A stretch of DNA of 64,000 nt from positions 62,001 to 126,000 of the forward strand of contig JAYMTA010000006.1 of the NCBI GenBank assembly GCA_036897625.1, in the 5' to 3' direction. Positions 1-11,899 of this stretch are shown one piece after another; position 1 is the stretch's first letter, and the number at the start of each line of letters is the position of its first letter. This stretch comes from Pelargonium cotyledonis (Eukaryota > Streptophyta > Magnoliopsida > Geraniales > Geraniaceae). The translations under genes and the position numbers were made by a program. The notes under the pieces are model-generated. The model was not told where the DNA came from and made no database searches. It worked only from the letters and a program-made list of their open reading frames with translations.

Positions 1-61
1 AACATAAAAAGCGTGGACTATAAAAGACCTCCTCGAATTTGTCCGCGTTCCTTTTCTATGG

Positions 62-129
62 AATAAAAAGTGTGGTAAAGCATCTAGAAATCCGTCGGTA
101 TGTCGTAGGTTTAAGTCCTATCAGCTCTA
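62..129 (+). pseudogene. tRNA-like remnant (3' half)
   Basis: The T-arm is intact: stem GTAGG/CCTAT (105-109 with 117-121, one G-T pair) closes a seven-base loop TTTAAGT. A D-arm-like GTGGTAAAGC lies at 72-81. The 3' acceptor strand (122-128) has no complement upstream and the anticodon stem cannot be built. I infer a decayed tRNA rather than a working gene; the amino-acid type is not clear. Confidence 0.35.
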
Positions 130-135
130 GTAAAA

Positions 136-3075
136 CTTGACTTTCTTTACCTATCAGGAAATTTATAAGACGTAAAACGGGGCTCCTGGAGCAAGCAAGC
201 TAAAGCACATAAAACTTCCGGAGTTTAGGAAAGGGTGGGGCTTACTTTTTACTTATGAAATACCAAAAGAAATTACTTAACAACGTATAACTAAAATTCC
301 CTTTTACAAGATTTTTTATTACTAAAGTCTGGCTCTGTCATTTATCTTATAGGCCGAACTAGCTATTGCTCTGCTCCTCTTAAAGAAGACTCTAAAATAT
401 GCTGATGCGGGCAAAGATAGACTCCTATACCCTAGAACTAAAAGATAAGCTCGTTTTCTTGCTGTTGTCCCTTCAAAGTTTCCAAGTGTAACTCTCTACT
501 AATATGGAAATAGTTGGATAAAACTCCAGAGAATCGAAATCTCCTGGATTTGAAAAAACTTTGCCTTTATTTAATATATCTAGCTACTCCTAGCAGCATT
601 CAATGGAATTACAAGTTAAGAGTTTTATATAACCAAGCAAAGAGTACAAAGCTAAAAAGAAGTAAAATAGACTTCATTGAATAACAAGGCCCCTTCAAGG
701 GTTGTAAGGAGTCCTTCAAGCTAGTTATTATTAAAACTCTTCTTATCGGGAAAGCTTTATTATTGAATTTTCGTGTAATTAAATTTAATCTATATTTAAT
801 TTAGCAATTGAGTTTACTTAAAAAGTACTCGTAAACTTTGATTCTTTTTTGGTATCAAATTCCTTGTAATTCTAGCTAAGCCAACCCCTTTACCCCCTTC
901 TTTATTACTGTAATTCCAAAAGGTACCCCCTTTATAGTCAACCCGTGTTCTTAGACTCCCCTTATCGAAGAAAAACTTACAAGAAAAGGAATCCGGATTC
1001 ATGAGGGTACCTAAGTTTATATAAATTTTGTCTTTTCTCGCTAGTTTCGAGGCCCACATTTTACCTCTTTACGTTTGATTTCTATATGTCTTTTATTTCT
1101 TCCCCGGTAAGGTGTTGATACATTCGAGGCTTTTAGAGTCAATATTTCCTATCTAATTTGAAATTCCTATTCCCCCAGGAGGTTTCCTATAAAAGCCCCA
1201 AATTCCGATTATATTGTAGAATAAGCGCCTCTTTTATACTTAGTATTACTCGCAAAGAGACACTTCTTCTAACAGAAATCTTAGTCTTTACTATAACTAA
1301 CTTCCTTTCATACTCCTTTTGTAATACCCGGTTTCAATGTAATTTTTAGTTACACCGCGCAGAAATTTGTAAAGGACTCTAATAAGTATAATCCTAAAAG
1401 GCCTTTTTTAGGGAAACCCGCTTACCCCTTAGTTCTGCATATTAAAATTTACTGAAAACCACCTACTTTAACAGTTAGCTAGCTGCTGAACTTCCTTCCC
1501 GTATCCTGTAAAACACCTATTATACCCAGTTGGAATGTAGGAAAACCTCGCAGGAACTTTTATAATATAATCATAAATTGTGAGCAGTTCTATAATATAG
1601 TATTAATTTTATTAATCAATTACTCCTTATTTTTCACTAAAATTTTAATCTGATCCACACTACCCTATGCTTTATTGAGTAAGCTAGTACTGCGTCTAGA
1701 GAAGCATGACTTTAGACATTTCTATCTTATCGTGTATTATAAAGAAATTTCTTAGAATTGTAAGCAATTATCTCGGAAAGCAATATATTTAGTGTTACTT
1801 ACCTTACCTAGTATTTGGGGTTTAAACCCAAGAGGAGCTCCTAAACAATAAGGGGTTATGTTAATGAATTGCTATAAGCTCAGACGCTCCTTAATTCGCT
1901 GGAAACTAAAATTAGCTATTGGCTTTTTCTTTAAGAACCCTACAATTATGATATTGGATAAAGAGATATATCTAGTCTAGTAGAAGAAAAAACGTTAGTA
2001 AGCTATAAAATTTAAATTGTAAGATTTAACCCTGCACTAGTCTTTCCTAAGGCTCCCCGGCTTATGCTACTAGAATATAATAAAAGGAGAATATAATAAG
2101 TTGGTCTTCTATTAAGTGTTAAGTAGAAAGTTTTACGAATTGAATTTTATATAACTTTAAGAAGTACTACCTTTTAAACGGGTAATAAGGATCTCCATAT
2201 ATAACGAGGGTTAGGTTGTAAGTCCCCCGAAGCTACATATTGAATGCTCTTTAATTTATAAGGAATTGGCTTAGTCAATGAGTCCTTAATTAAATAGTGT
2301 AACTTTATCGCTATGGCAAGGCTTTGATCCTCCAGAATTTTATTCATTTATGGTAGTTTATCGAAACAATCCTTACCCCTAAATTAAGGGACTTATATAA
2401 CTCTGATTAGAATACAAATTAAGCACTTATTTAGATATTTAACTTTTTACAAAAAAAAAGAACCCCTGTTTTTTGACGGCTTTTTAGTTCAATTGTGGCA
2501 GATATAAATTTTTGGAAAAGGGGTATTTGCAAAGGATGAATTTATTTCGGCTGTGCTCAGTAATCAGGGTAACCTATATGTGTAGCGATATTTCCTTAAT
2601 TATCTGTACGACACCTAATGGTTCCATTTCTTTTTGAACCCACTGCCTTCCATAATTTGTACAAGTGTTCTACCACTTTTAAAACCTTTCTTTTTCAGAT
2701 ACAGAATATCAACTCATGGGGATAATAAAGAAGTGACGAGTTTCTTAAAGACTGGTTTTTGGGAAAGCTTTGTTATACTATAGGTATACAAAAACGGCCT
2801 TCCGTGAAATCTAATTGGCCCCTTAAGGTATCTATTTCATTCACTGGGGCAGCCCGTTATTTCAAGGTGTGTAAAAGACCTATCCTTTATATCAACAAGA
2901 AACCTAATCAGTTAGCTAAATTCCTATAAAATGCCTTTTACTTGTAACTTGGGACAAAGCACTCTCCAAATTTTTCTTTTTGTGTTTCTTTTTATTCTAA
3001 ATAGAAATAGATTCATATCTTCTTGTATATTCTCCCCTGTAGTAAGTATAGTAATAAGTAATTGTTTAAAGTTTA
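136..3075. other. Stretch without recognisable genes
   Basis: I see no gene here. Frames of 60-81 codons on both strands (for example 814-1059) have no family resemblance and are expected by chance at this base composition. The stretch includes one GGAATCC quasi-palindrome (988-994) and a 12-base palindrome GGGTTTAAACCC (1818-1829). Confidence 0.6.
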
Positions 3076-3147
3076 TGGGGTATTTGGGAGTGGTAGAACA
3101 CTAGTTAGTTTGATCAGATGTCGTAGGTTCAAATCCAATAGTTGTAA
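3076..3147 (+). pseudogene. tRNA-like remnant
   Basis: A D-arm-like segment (GGAGTGGTAGAAC) is followed at the expected spacing by a T-arm: stem GTAGG/CCAAT (3123-3127 with 3135-3139, four of five pairs) around the canonical loop TTCAAAT. The overall length, about 72 bases, is right for a tRNA. The acceptor strands (TGGGGTA and AGTTGTA) do not pair, so it cannot fold as a normal tRNA unless it is edited. It lies directly before repeat A copy 1. Confidence 0.4.
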
Positions 3148-3169
3148 TGTTATAACAGATTGCTAGTCT

Positions 3170-3470
3170 TGGTTTGGCTGAAGGAGGAAGTTATAGTAAT
3201 AGCTCTGGACTCAGTGAAGAGGAGGAAGAAAGTAGGGTTACACAGGTAAGCTTGTCTTAGAAAGGTTTAGGTATCAAGAAACAAAGTAAGCTCTTGGGTG
3301 GGATATCAGGTCTTTCTGTTCTATCTAAGATACTACTTGCATTAACATGCCTCGGTACCCTTCAGTCGGGTACAGTAACCCTCTCATATACTATTAAGGG
3401 TCTGCCCCCTATTCCCTATACCACTAACAACATAGAGTAAGAGGGATGTCTCTATTAAGTACTTACTACT
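3170..3470 (+). repeat. Dispersed repeat A, copy 1 (core 3321-3398)
   Basis: Bases 3321-3370 match the reverse complement of 14444-14493 at 43 of 50 positions without gaps (counted by hand), and a further 28 bases match at about 20. The shared block includes ACTGAAGGGTACCGA on the opposite strand. The 150 bases before the core are purine-rich and codon-like (GAG/GAA/AAG), as in the tails of copies 2 to 4. Mismatches in the core fall in all codon positions of the open frame, so the conservation does not look coding. The element type is unknown. Confidence 0.65.
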
Positions 3471-3474
3471 AGAA

Positions 3475-3625
3475 CCCGTATCTATCCCACTAGATCTAAG
3501 TAAAATAACCTCTAATACAAAGAAGAATACAAGAGTTGCAGGCGAGAAAGTCGGAGGAAATCCCTATGAAATATAGCTACAAAGACAGTTAAGAAAGCAG
3601 CTAACAAGATGGAATATAGTTGAAA
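3475..3625 (+). repeat. Purine-rich codon-like block after repeat A copy 1
   Basis: This block is rich in AAG, ACA, GCT and AAT triplets and reads as short lysine/threonine/alanine-rich frames with breaks. A piece near 3575 (TAGCTACAAAGACAG) resembles one near 46573 (TAGCTACAAATACAG). Similar blocks recur at 11.0, 11.7, 31.8, 39.1, 46.6, 59.9, 60.2 and 61.8 kb. I infer remnants of one low-complexity repeat or of a former coding sequence. No function is claimed. Confidence 0.35.
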
Positions 3626-3639
3626 GTTTGTTTTCTAAT

Positions 3640-6600
3640 TTTCCTTTAAATCACGCGAATCTCTTACCTTTTGTTGGAGCTAGTCAATGGAATTTCATCG
3701 TATGACTCGGCTCTTCGGTTACTCGTTATGATAAAAAGAAGAATTACTAAAAGTAGAATATTAAAATCTATATACTCTAACGCCGGGTTCATTTAAGGAA
3801 AGTCTATAACCAAGCAAAAGAAAGTTATGTTTTAAGGATTCCTCGGGATGGCGCTCTTTATATTAAGTATAATAAACGTCCTTTAGTTATTGACTCGTTT
3901 CAAAATAGAAGGTAGAAATTACTCGAAGCAGTTGCTTTTGAAAGCGACAAAGTAATGAGGAAGTTACTTATTAAAAGTCAGGTAGAAGATCTATTAGGAA
4001 GACGGAAATTTTGAGATTGTTATTTTACAATAATCCCATATTTCATATACTATAAGATAAGGAGAAAGTTTAATGACCTTGATAAGGGAAACAAGTAAAA
4101 GAGCAACAACCTAGGTGAGAGTTTGAAAGCACAAGAAGGGCCCTAAATTAGAGTAGTTTGTCCTGGACTTTCTTATTTTAACTAAATATAGCTTTAAAGA
4201 CGAGATCCTGTATTCCGATCCCTGCTATAACTGTACATGCTTCGTTGCGTATTTTACACAACGTACGCAATACACACAAAACCCGAAAAACTAACTTATG
4301 AAAAGAATTAGGTTTAGTTTGTGATATATTCCACTTATCCAAATACGTTTTACTATAACTAGATGAAATTTGATTGGGACTAAAGGGAATCTCTTAATTT
4401 CAGAGAAGTTAAAATACGTTCGCTTTGGATACTCTTAGGCATTGCTGTCACATGGTTTACATGCTATTGATTTGCAGAAGAAGATATCTTCTCTTACTAG
4501 TGAAACCCTTTCATACTTACTCACCGGAACGAAGCACTGGGAGAATCCTTATATATAGAGACTCGTCGAAGAAACTTTAGGAAATAAAAAAAAAAAAAAG
4601 AATATAGAATCGAGTAGGTGGAGAATTTCTGACTTTTTTGTTTACAGGGAAGTTTTCGGGAGGCCATTTCGTCTTCATCGGGTATTTTTCTCTTAGAGGT
4701 TACTGCTTAACTAGATAGGGATTTTACAAGCAAGTATGGTTTTGGGAAGGGTTGGAAATATAGGATCCGAGAGTTCAGTTCGAAAGGCCATTTATCCCGA
4801 TTTTTAGACAAAGGATATTCTAGTTGTAATGCCAACGGGAAATAGTTTTGTTCATCTATAGGCTAGCCCGGACGGATTAATAATAAAGACTACAAGCTCA
4901 AGCTCAAGGAGTGCTCTTTTTGAGAAATCTTTATGAAAAAATAGAAAGTCCAGGGTTACCCTTTACTAGATTTATAGGAATTTCAGTCAGACAAATAGGG
5001 AATCTCTTCGTTTAAATAGAGCATCGTAACTCATGTGGGTTATTCTTTTTGAAGTAAAATAAAGTAAAGAATTCCTGATAGAAGAGGCGTGTTATATCAG
5101 TATACGATAAGCTTTTTGTTATAGAATAGACACCTACAATCCCAAGTGTAGGGGTATATAAGCATTATAATTTTTATCCAGTAACCCAGAATTTTTATCC
5201 TGGAGTTAGAATTACTTAAATAAAGAGATATAGATAGTAAATTCTTAGTCATTTAGTAATATAATATATAATATAGAGTGCCTAATATCAGTATAAGCCA
5301 AAATATACATTATATAAACTAGAAGGTTCGAGTCTGCTCGTAATTAGACAAGTTATTCTAAATAAAGTCGTTATATATAACTGCTTTCCGACCTAGAGTT
5401 AGGAATATATTAGTCTGCCTTTTCATAAAAACCGGTTCCATGGTATTTAAACTCGGGCAAAACAGCGTTTCATAAAGCCTACGGGTAGTGGAAAAGAACT
5501 CATAATTTTTTGTAATTTTTGAATAACGGAATGACTTTGCTCAATCGATAAAATAATAAATAGAACTCCTTTTTCATTCGGTAATATAGCAATGTATGGT
5601 TAATATAGAATTACTTTTTAAATATCTGTGTTTAGCAACTCACTTAATGCTGGGTGACTTCTTACTTCATTATCATTACTCTAAAGGAAAGATGACGCTA
5701 CCGAAGAGTAAAAATGACTCTCTATAACTATAAAGCGTTAATAACAAAGAACAAATAGAGGAAGTTCTCGCTTGGATTCCCTCCCGGGTGAAGACCCTAG
5801 TATTCCTGATTTGTGAATTCAATCCTTAAAACTGATAACCTAAAGCTTTAACACCTAAAAGAAACTAGGGAACAAGAACAAGAAAACAAATAATTAAGTA
5901 CCAAAGACAAGTCCTGAATTAGTACTACCCAGGCCTATCTACCCCCCTCAAGTAATCTATACTCGTTAAACGTACCCAACCCCATGTCCAAAAATGGAAG
6001 TCTCTGTAAGACCTATATCTTGTTCGGAGAACTACTTTAGTAAAAAGGGTCAAACGGCTTTCTGTCATCCCATATGCACCTTATCTACTGCAGCGTTTGG
6101 GTCAGCTTGAAACGGAACTGTGTATCTATGAAGGAAAGTCAGATACTCATAATAGAAATAACACTAAATTTTTTGATAGATAATAAGACCAAAGAAAGCA
6201 TCCTTTTGTAAGAGTTATTCTTGACTAGCTGCTAAAAGTTACACTTATTCTTTCTTTATAACTACTAATTCTTCTTCTAATGCAAAACGAATATAGATCT
6301 ATAGATCGGGAAGGGGCTAACATGACCTTAGAGATGACTGTTCCCGCTTGGATAGAGAAAAACCGGGGTTTTTTTCTTGTCAAAGTGGAGTAATAATTAA
6401 GGTTATGTTATTAACCTTATGCTTAAAAAAAAGCTGCTTCTAGATCTGGGTCTACTCTAGTGATCTTACGAAAACCTTGAAATTTGTGGTATTTTATAGT
6501 ATACTGAGAGCTATCTAGGCTAGGATTCCCCTTTTTATGTACTGTATTTTTCTCTTTCGAGATTCTTCCGAGATGTGCTACTTTTAATATATTTTGTACT

Positions 6601-6927
6601 TGTATAATTACTCCTTGGTAGTAGCCGTTTACGAGATCAGGATCCCTACTGCCCTATAAGTAGTAATTTTTTATATGTGCTCTCTGTATGAGTGAATACC
6701 CTTTTTGAGTTTTATATTACGAATCCTTTTTTTGTTATACATTGTAGCAAAAGCTGCCATTTTAATCACTTAAATTAAAAAAAAAAGTATTTAGAAAGTA
6801 TCCATATCTTTTCTGCTAGTAAAGTCAATAGATTGAGCCAAGTTCAATAGAATCACTTAGTAAAGAAATCAAAAGCATATATAAAGAATGACTAAGCTCT
6901 TGCCCATTCTATTATATATATTTACGT
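3640..6927. other. Stretch without recognisable genes
   Basis: No supported gene. It contains a run of 14 A at 4586-4599, GGATTCC motifs at 3836 and 5774, and an isolated T-loop-like TTCGAGT near 5330 without convincing stems. No frame reaches 60 codons. Confidence 0.6.
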
Positions 6928-7009
6928 GGAGGAATAGCTTAAAGCATTGGGTTGCTAAATAAGCATAAAAAACTCTGTTGTATTTTGGGGTTCAAATCCC
7001 GTACTGTTA
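6928..7009 (+). pseudogene. trnS: tRNA-Ser(GCU)-like remnant
   Basis: The 5' GGAGGAA, the anticodon loop TTGCTAA (anticodon GCT at 6954-6956), a long variable region and the T-loop TTCAAAT (6991-6997) occur in the order of a class II tRNA-Ser. The length, about 82 bases, suits that class. The D-arm is shortened, the anticodon stem is mostly unpaired, the T-stem keeps three pairs, and the 3' acceptor strand (ACTGTTA) does not pair with GGAGGAA. It is therefore a fossil unless it is heavily edited. Confidence 0.45.
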
Positions 7010-10000
7010 CTAGTTTACGGGCTGCTATAATAACCTACAATAATATTCTAAAGTTGCTTTTTCTTGTTAGTACTTAAACTGCAGGCTAACTTCCTCAAGA
7101 ACTAAAAGGGACTTACGAGCTCTCCGCCCTTTTATAATAATTAGAGGAAAGTGCCGGATCTATATACTTTATCTTAGAACTTTTATTTAATCTGTTCTAT
7201 AAAAAGTAAAAATTTACATTTGACCTATTTGCAAAAGAGTACCGCTATATCCTGTTACATCGGTTAAGGAAGAGTTATACCTACAACCTAAAGGCCTAGA
7301 GATGTTGTAATTACAGAGAACTAACTACTTCGTTTATTACTTATTACAAGGGAATCCTTCATCATATACAAGTGCCCGTCCTTAGATATTTTTATACAAT
7401 TTATGTTCAATTGAGCTATAGTCTTAGTTTACAAACTATTGAGCTTATACTAGGGTTGTAAGGTAGGTACCACAACTCTCTTAGAACTGGCCCTTTTAGT
7501 AGATTGTTAGACCCAAGCCTCCCCACGAAGGGTATTAAAAAGTAATTATCCAAGTAATTTAGGGCCTTGCTGGTGGGTATTCGAAAATAAAAAGTAAGAA
7601 AAGATAGTAGCAAAGTACGGATTTACCGGCTTTTTTATGCCTAGGAATTTCTGTGTTGTACCCCCTACCAATGAGGGCACAACCCAAAACTCTCTTGCAT
7701 TACCCATACTCTTCTTAACAATACGACCCTTTATTTTCTTTCAGAGGAACTCCTCGGAACGGGTTAGCTGGGTGTTAGTGCACTCCCTCTTTAGAAAATG
7801 CAGGTTACTATAATTTTAGTGGATTCATAGAACAGCTTAGGAAGGACTCGGGGAGGAGTAGACACCTGGAAGTCAATTATTGTATAAATAAAAAAGAGAA
7901 GGGGTTCCTTCTTTTCCATTTAGAATTAAGCGCTTACTTACCAGGGTTGTAGGACGGGACTTAAATAGAATTAATTGCTATCATACTATTATGGGTCTAG
8001 CCCTCTCTTTCTATAGCTATACCGCTTTTGAAGCACACAAACTTATAGCTATAGTATATCCGTTGGCTTTGATTGTTAAAAAACTTATCACGAATCCATC
8101 ATAGCTTGAAAAGAGTAGAAAGGTAAGATATCCGAGTAGAGCTGCGTCAGTAAGTTTATATGAGTGACATATGAAGGGCATTCCTTATTAATAAAAGGGC
8201 TTTTTATTATATACATGTTTGACAGAATCCTCATAATTAGTAAAATACAGCTAAAGCTAGACTTTTAGTCAATTTTTCCTAAGGAACACTCCTATTGAAA
8301 ACCCGTTACGGATAAACCTTCTGGCACTAGTAGAGAGTCTGATACTTTTATATTTTTTTCAAAGGACCCCTGATCTTTGAATCAAATATAAGCGCCTAAA
8401 GTGTTGAATATTACAAAGAAAAGAAACTTAGAATTCAATTACATTTATACTATCTCCACCGCTGTTTCACCTAAATATGGAAGCCTACAGAACTTGCAGC
8501 TTCTTCAATTTATAAATAGGAATACTATAATAGATTCTCAAAGGTTGACCTACCCGCCAAGAAAAGATGCCTATAAGTAAGTAAGTAAGTAAGTATTATT
8601 CAAAGAAGCAATAAAAAGGACTTAAGTAGAATGCCTCTATATGTAAATTCAGGGAAGGCAAAACAGCCAAAGAGTATTCCGATAAAAGTTTGAATTTCTA
8701 ATGAAAATAGTATTATTAAAAAAGGATTTCTTTCTCTATATTATAAAAAGTATTAAGAGGTTGCGATTCAACGGCTATAATACCTGTGCTACTAGAACAA
8801 ATAGGGTTTACTCACTAATACTAATATCTAGTAAGACAAATTCCTAACTTTCTAAACTGTAAAGAGCAACCCAAGACTCTATTCTATTATATTAAGTATA
8901 AAAAATGGAAAGGAAACTCTTCAAAGGATTAACTAAAACCCGCGAAAACTACTAGTTTTAGGAAAAGTTTTTCGTAAAAGATAAAAAGATAATACGGATA
9001 TTCTAGGAAAGTGTCAATAACTAAATGGAAAAGCTAGTAAAGTCTTCTTTCTAATTATAAGGGATTTGTAAGCTCCAAAGCAAAAAAAGTACTCCTTTAT
9101 TTTGTATTTGTGGTTGAGAAAGGCATCCTAAATTTATGTAATAAAAAGACTCCTCGTATCGTACCCTTTCACCCAGAACCTACTTCCCGAGTAAGATTAG
9201 AATTACATCTGTTTAAAAGCCTAGCACTAGGGTTCTTTGTAAATTCTAACTTTAATATCTTTTTCATTGTTTTAAAATCCTAAATGTAAGTACCAATTTT
9301 TTATAAATATAGGGGTGTTCCTTAGTAAAGAGTAAATAAGAGAGAGAACGTTTTTTGTTCCAATTTCTCAGAGTTTTTAATTTACTTCCTTCTATTTAGA
9401 CTTTCGGCACTTGGCCGGATTAGCTTAATTGCGAGATTCTCAGTTACCCTAGAACGACTTTATATATATACCTTCCGAATTCGGCGGAATCCGTTTATAC
9501 AAAGCTCCTAAAAAACCTAACTGGAACTTTTCTTCTGTACTTACTTGAGTTAGAACTCTCTTTACGGAGATAATGCACGGGTACTTTTCTCTATAAAGTT
9601 GGAAAACTCCACAGGAAAGACTGACGTGGAACCTAATATTTTATCATTACGCAAAAACTTGTACAACCCAACGTTAGTTAAGGGTGTCCTCTTCCAGAAA
9701 AGGCAAGAATTTACTACCAACTTCTTAATATACCCGAAATCCAGAAAGAAGTTCCCTCCTTACTCATATTTAACTCTCAAAACCTGTAAATCAAGCATAT
9801 ACTTTAAAATACTTTAGAGATTCACTTCATTTCCTTATTAAAAGAAGCTGTTATTAAAGTAAACGAACCAATAAGGAAAACCAAAGCAACACTTTTTTTA
9901 ACAAGTAGGGAACCCCGGTATTCCTTTTTTAGGTAATTATACTATTTAATTTACTAAAATTATTATTACTATTATATATATTAAGCCGAACTTAGACTTT

Positions 10001-11023
10001 ATCTATACTTAAATTAGGAATTGGCTTCACTCCTAGGCTAGGACTCTTTATTTACCTAAAGAATAGTCGTACAATGAGAACACAAACTCGAGGTAAGCGG
10101 TAGCAATACCCCTTATTTTCCTTAGGAATCCCCTTTTCAGTTTACTATTTATTAGGAAAGGTTACGTTACGGATTCAGAGGAGAGCCTTCGGCGCCAGTT
10201 TAAGGCTGATCAGAGGAGGTAATTTCCAAGGAATCCCTTGAAGTAGGATCCGGGAATTCCTCCCTAATAGAAGATTGTACCTAATACACAGCCTAGTATG
10301 AGTCGCCGGGAATATATGACATAACTATTCCATGCTTCTTTATAGTAAGTGATTTATGTACTCAGGTATCTAAGGAAGTTCGAGTCGGGAACTCTCTTTT
10401 TTATTTGGTATTCAATTCAAGAGAATTTAAGGAATAAAGGAATTTGTAGGTATCTACTCAAAGTAAAACTTACAAAATGTGGAACTAAAATGTTAGTCTT
10501 TCTCGCATTTAGAGGTATAGTTTTAATATTAAGCAAGGTATTCAGGAGATCAAGAATTAAGTAAGTTACAAGCCTCAGCCTTTACACACATTTACCTGTA
10601 TACTTTTATATACCCTCTGTGCTTACTTTATTTATTACTTGCCTCCTTCTTTTCCTGCCTGTATTTATTCATTTTAACAAACGCTTTAATTCCCTGAAAA
10701 GAGTGCGCAGATCCCAGTAACAAAATTTAAAAGGACTTTCCCTTTTGGAGTTAGAGAGCATAAGGATCCTCTTTCGACAACTAGAAAACCCTGCTTACTG
10801 CCTTTTAAAAGGATTCCTGTTTTGATTCCAGTTAAGGGCCTAGTCACGTATACGAATTTCTTAAAATAGCTACTAAGACAATGCGTATTTCTAATCCCAC
10901 AAGACTTATAAGACTGAGAGCTAAGGCAAGATCTCTCTTGTAAAAACTCGGGTCTTTCTACTATTTCTTACTTTACTTCGATTCCTAAAATTGTAAAACC
11001 CTATACTCAGTTCTCTTTAATTA
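7010..11023. other. Stretch without recognisable genes
   Basis: I see no gene. Contents are a (TAAG)n tract (8574-8595), an A/T-only tract around 9959-9982, quasi-palindromes at 7351, 9486, 10125 and 10230 (GGAATCC) and 10811 (GGATTCC), and a weak tRNA 5'-end look-alike at 9414-9430. Frames such as 9599-9817 and 10349-10564 are short, lack family features and do not begin with ATG. Confidence 0.55.
8574..8595 (+). repeat. TAAG tetranucleotide microsatellite
   Basis: Five and a half perfect copies of TAAG run in tandem. This is a simple-sequence tract typical of slippage in non-coding organelle or nuclear DNA. Confidence 0.95.
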
Positions 11024-11029
11024 GTGGAA

Positions 11030-11200
11030 ACCAGAATTTTTAGAGCTAGACTTGTATTCTCTATCTGTATCTTGGTAGCTCTGTTAGTTTTCTTAGCTCT
11101 ACCTTATTTCCTAGTTATTATACTTTTATGGGTTCTACCTTTCTTAAGAGATATACTTTTCTTTAAAATCATACGCTCGTACTCAACCCATTTCTTATAT
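11030..11200 (-). repeat. Repeat-A-like purine-rich block
   Basis: On the minus strand this block is rich in AAG, AGA, GCT, ACT and ATA triplets, like the tails of repeat A. On the plus strand it is a frame of 60 codons (11024-11206, TTG start) reading as one or two hydrophobic helices. That is what the complement of a lysine-rich low-complexity tract gives, so I do not call a gene. It lies about 0.5 kb before repeat A copy 4. Confidence 0.35.
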
Positions 11201-11559
11201 ATTTAGTAAACTTCCTTGCTTAGAAAATTCCTGTCTTTAATAAAGTGCCCGTTTAGACCCTCTTCATAAATGAAAAAAGTTGAAACCTCTTCCTTTTCTA
11301 TAAGATTATAGACTTCTCACTTCCTTTCTCATTCTTCTTGCAGCTGGTAGTTATGATAGGAATTATATTCCCTCAGCCTATTGTACTTACTATAATTAGT
11401 ATTAGTCTTTAAGTAAGGGTATAGTGTGTATTTATAGTATTGTTTTACTCTTTATTAGTTAATAGATAGGTATGTATATGTATATGTAATAAAGAGTACT
11501 TATAGTATAAGGTATATTTCCTCGTTGTACTCCGTTTTTGAGGAAAGAGCCTGAGTAAG

Positions 11560-11830
11560 GGATTAGGGTAAGTCCTTTTACCTAACTGTAGCATCTCGAA
11601 GGGAGGGATATGTATTGTAGTATATTGATAGAACCTAGATACTTTATAACCAACATCTAATTCTTAGGAGTCTTAGTCTTGTAAGCTAGACCCGTCTTAT
11701 GAGCCCTGAGAACTGTACTCCTATAGCTTATTCTTCCTTGTACTAGTAGGAGTCTTTATAGCTTTCTTTGGTGTTAGTCTTACGGGTATGGGCTACGATA
11801 CCTTTATTAGCTGTCTGGTTTCCCTACTTA
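11560..11830 (-). repeat. Dispersed repeat A, copy 4 (core 11566-11633)
   Basis: The core shares the 13-mer GGGTAAGTCCTTT (11566-11578) with copy 3 (45679-45691), then GGGAGGG after exactly 22 bases in both, then a collinear AGTAT...GATA segment. The part at 11640-11830 is the low-complexity tail, reading on the minus strand as AAG/ACT/GCT-rich triplets. Order and orientation of core and tail agree with copies 2 and 3. Confidence 0.55.
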
Positions 11831-11899
11831 TCCTTATATCAATCCATAAAAGAACTATTCTTTACCGTTGATAACAGGACCTTTCTCTACAATTTAATA

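Noticed and set aside
3149-3569. A similar glutamine-code frame across repeat A copy 1.
   Set aside because: Comparison with copy 2 shows differences in first and second codon positions as often as third, so the frame is not under protein-level constraint.
4586-4599. A 14-base A-run as a possible retroposon tail.
   Set aside because: No target-site duplication or element body is recognisable; homopolymers of this length occur by slippage in A/T-rich DNA.
9414-9490. GCCGGATTAGCTTAATTG, a tRNA-like 5' end.
   Set aside because: The D-stem does not close and no T-loop follows at the right distance.
11024-11206. A 60-codon hydrophobic frame that resembles a membrane protein.
   Set aside because: It is the complement of a lysine-type, purine-rich block that belongs to a repeat family, and it starts with TTG.
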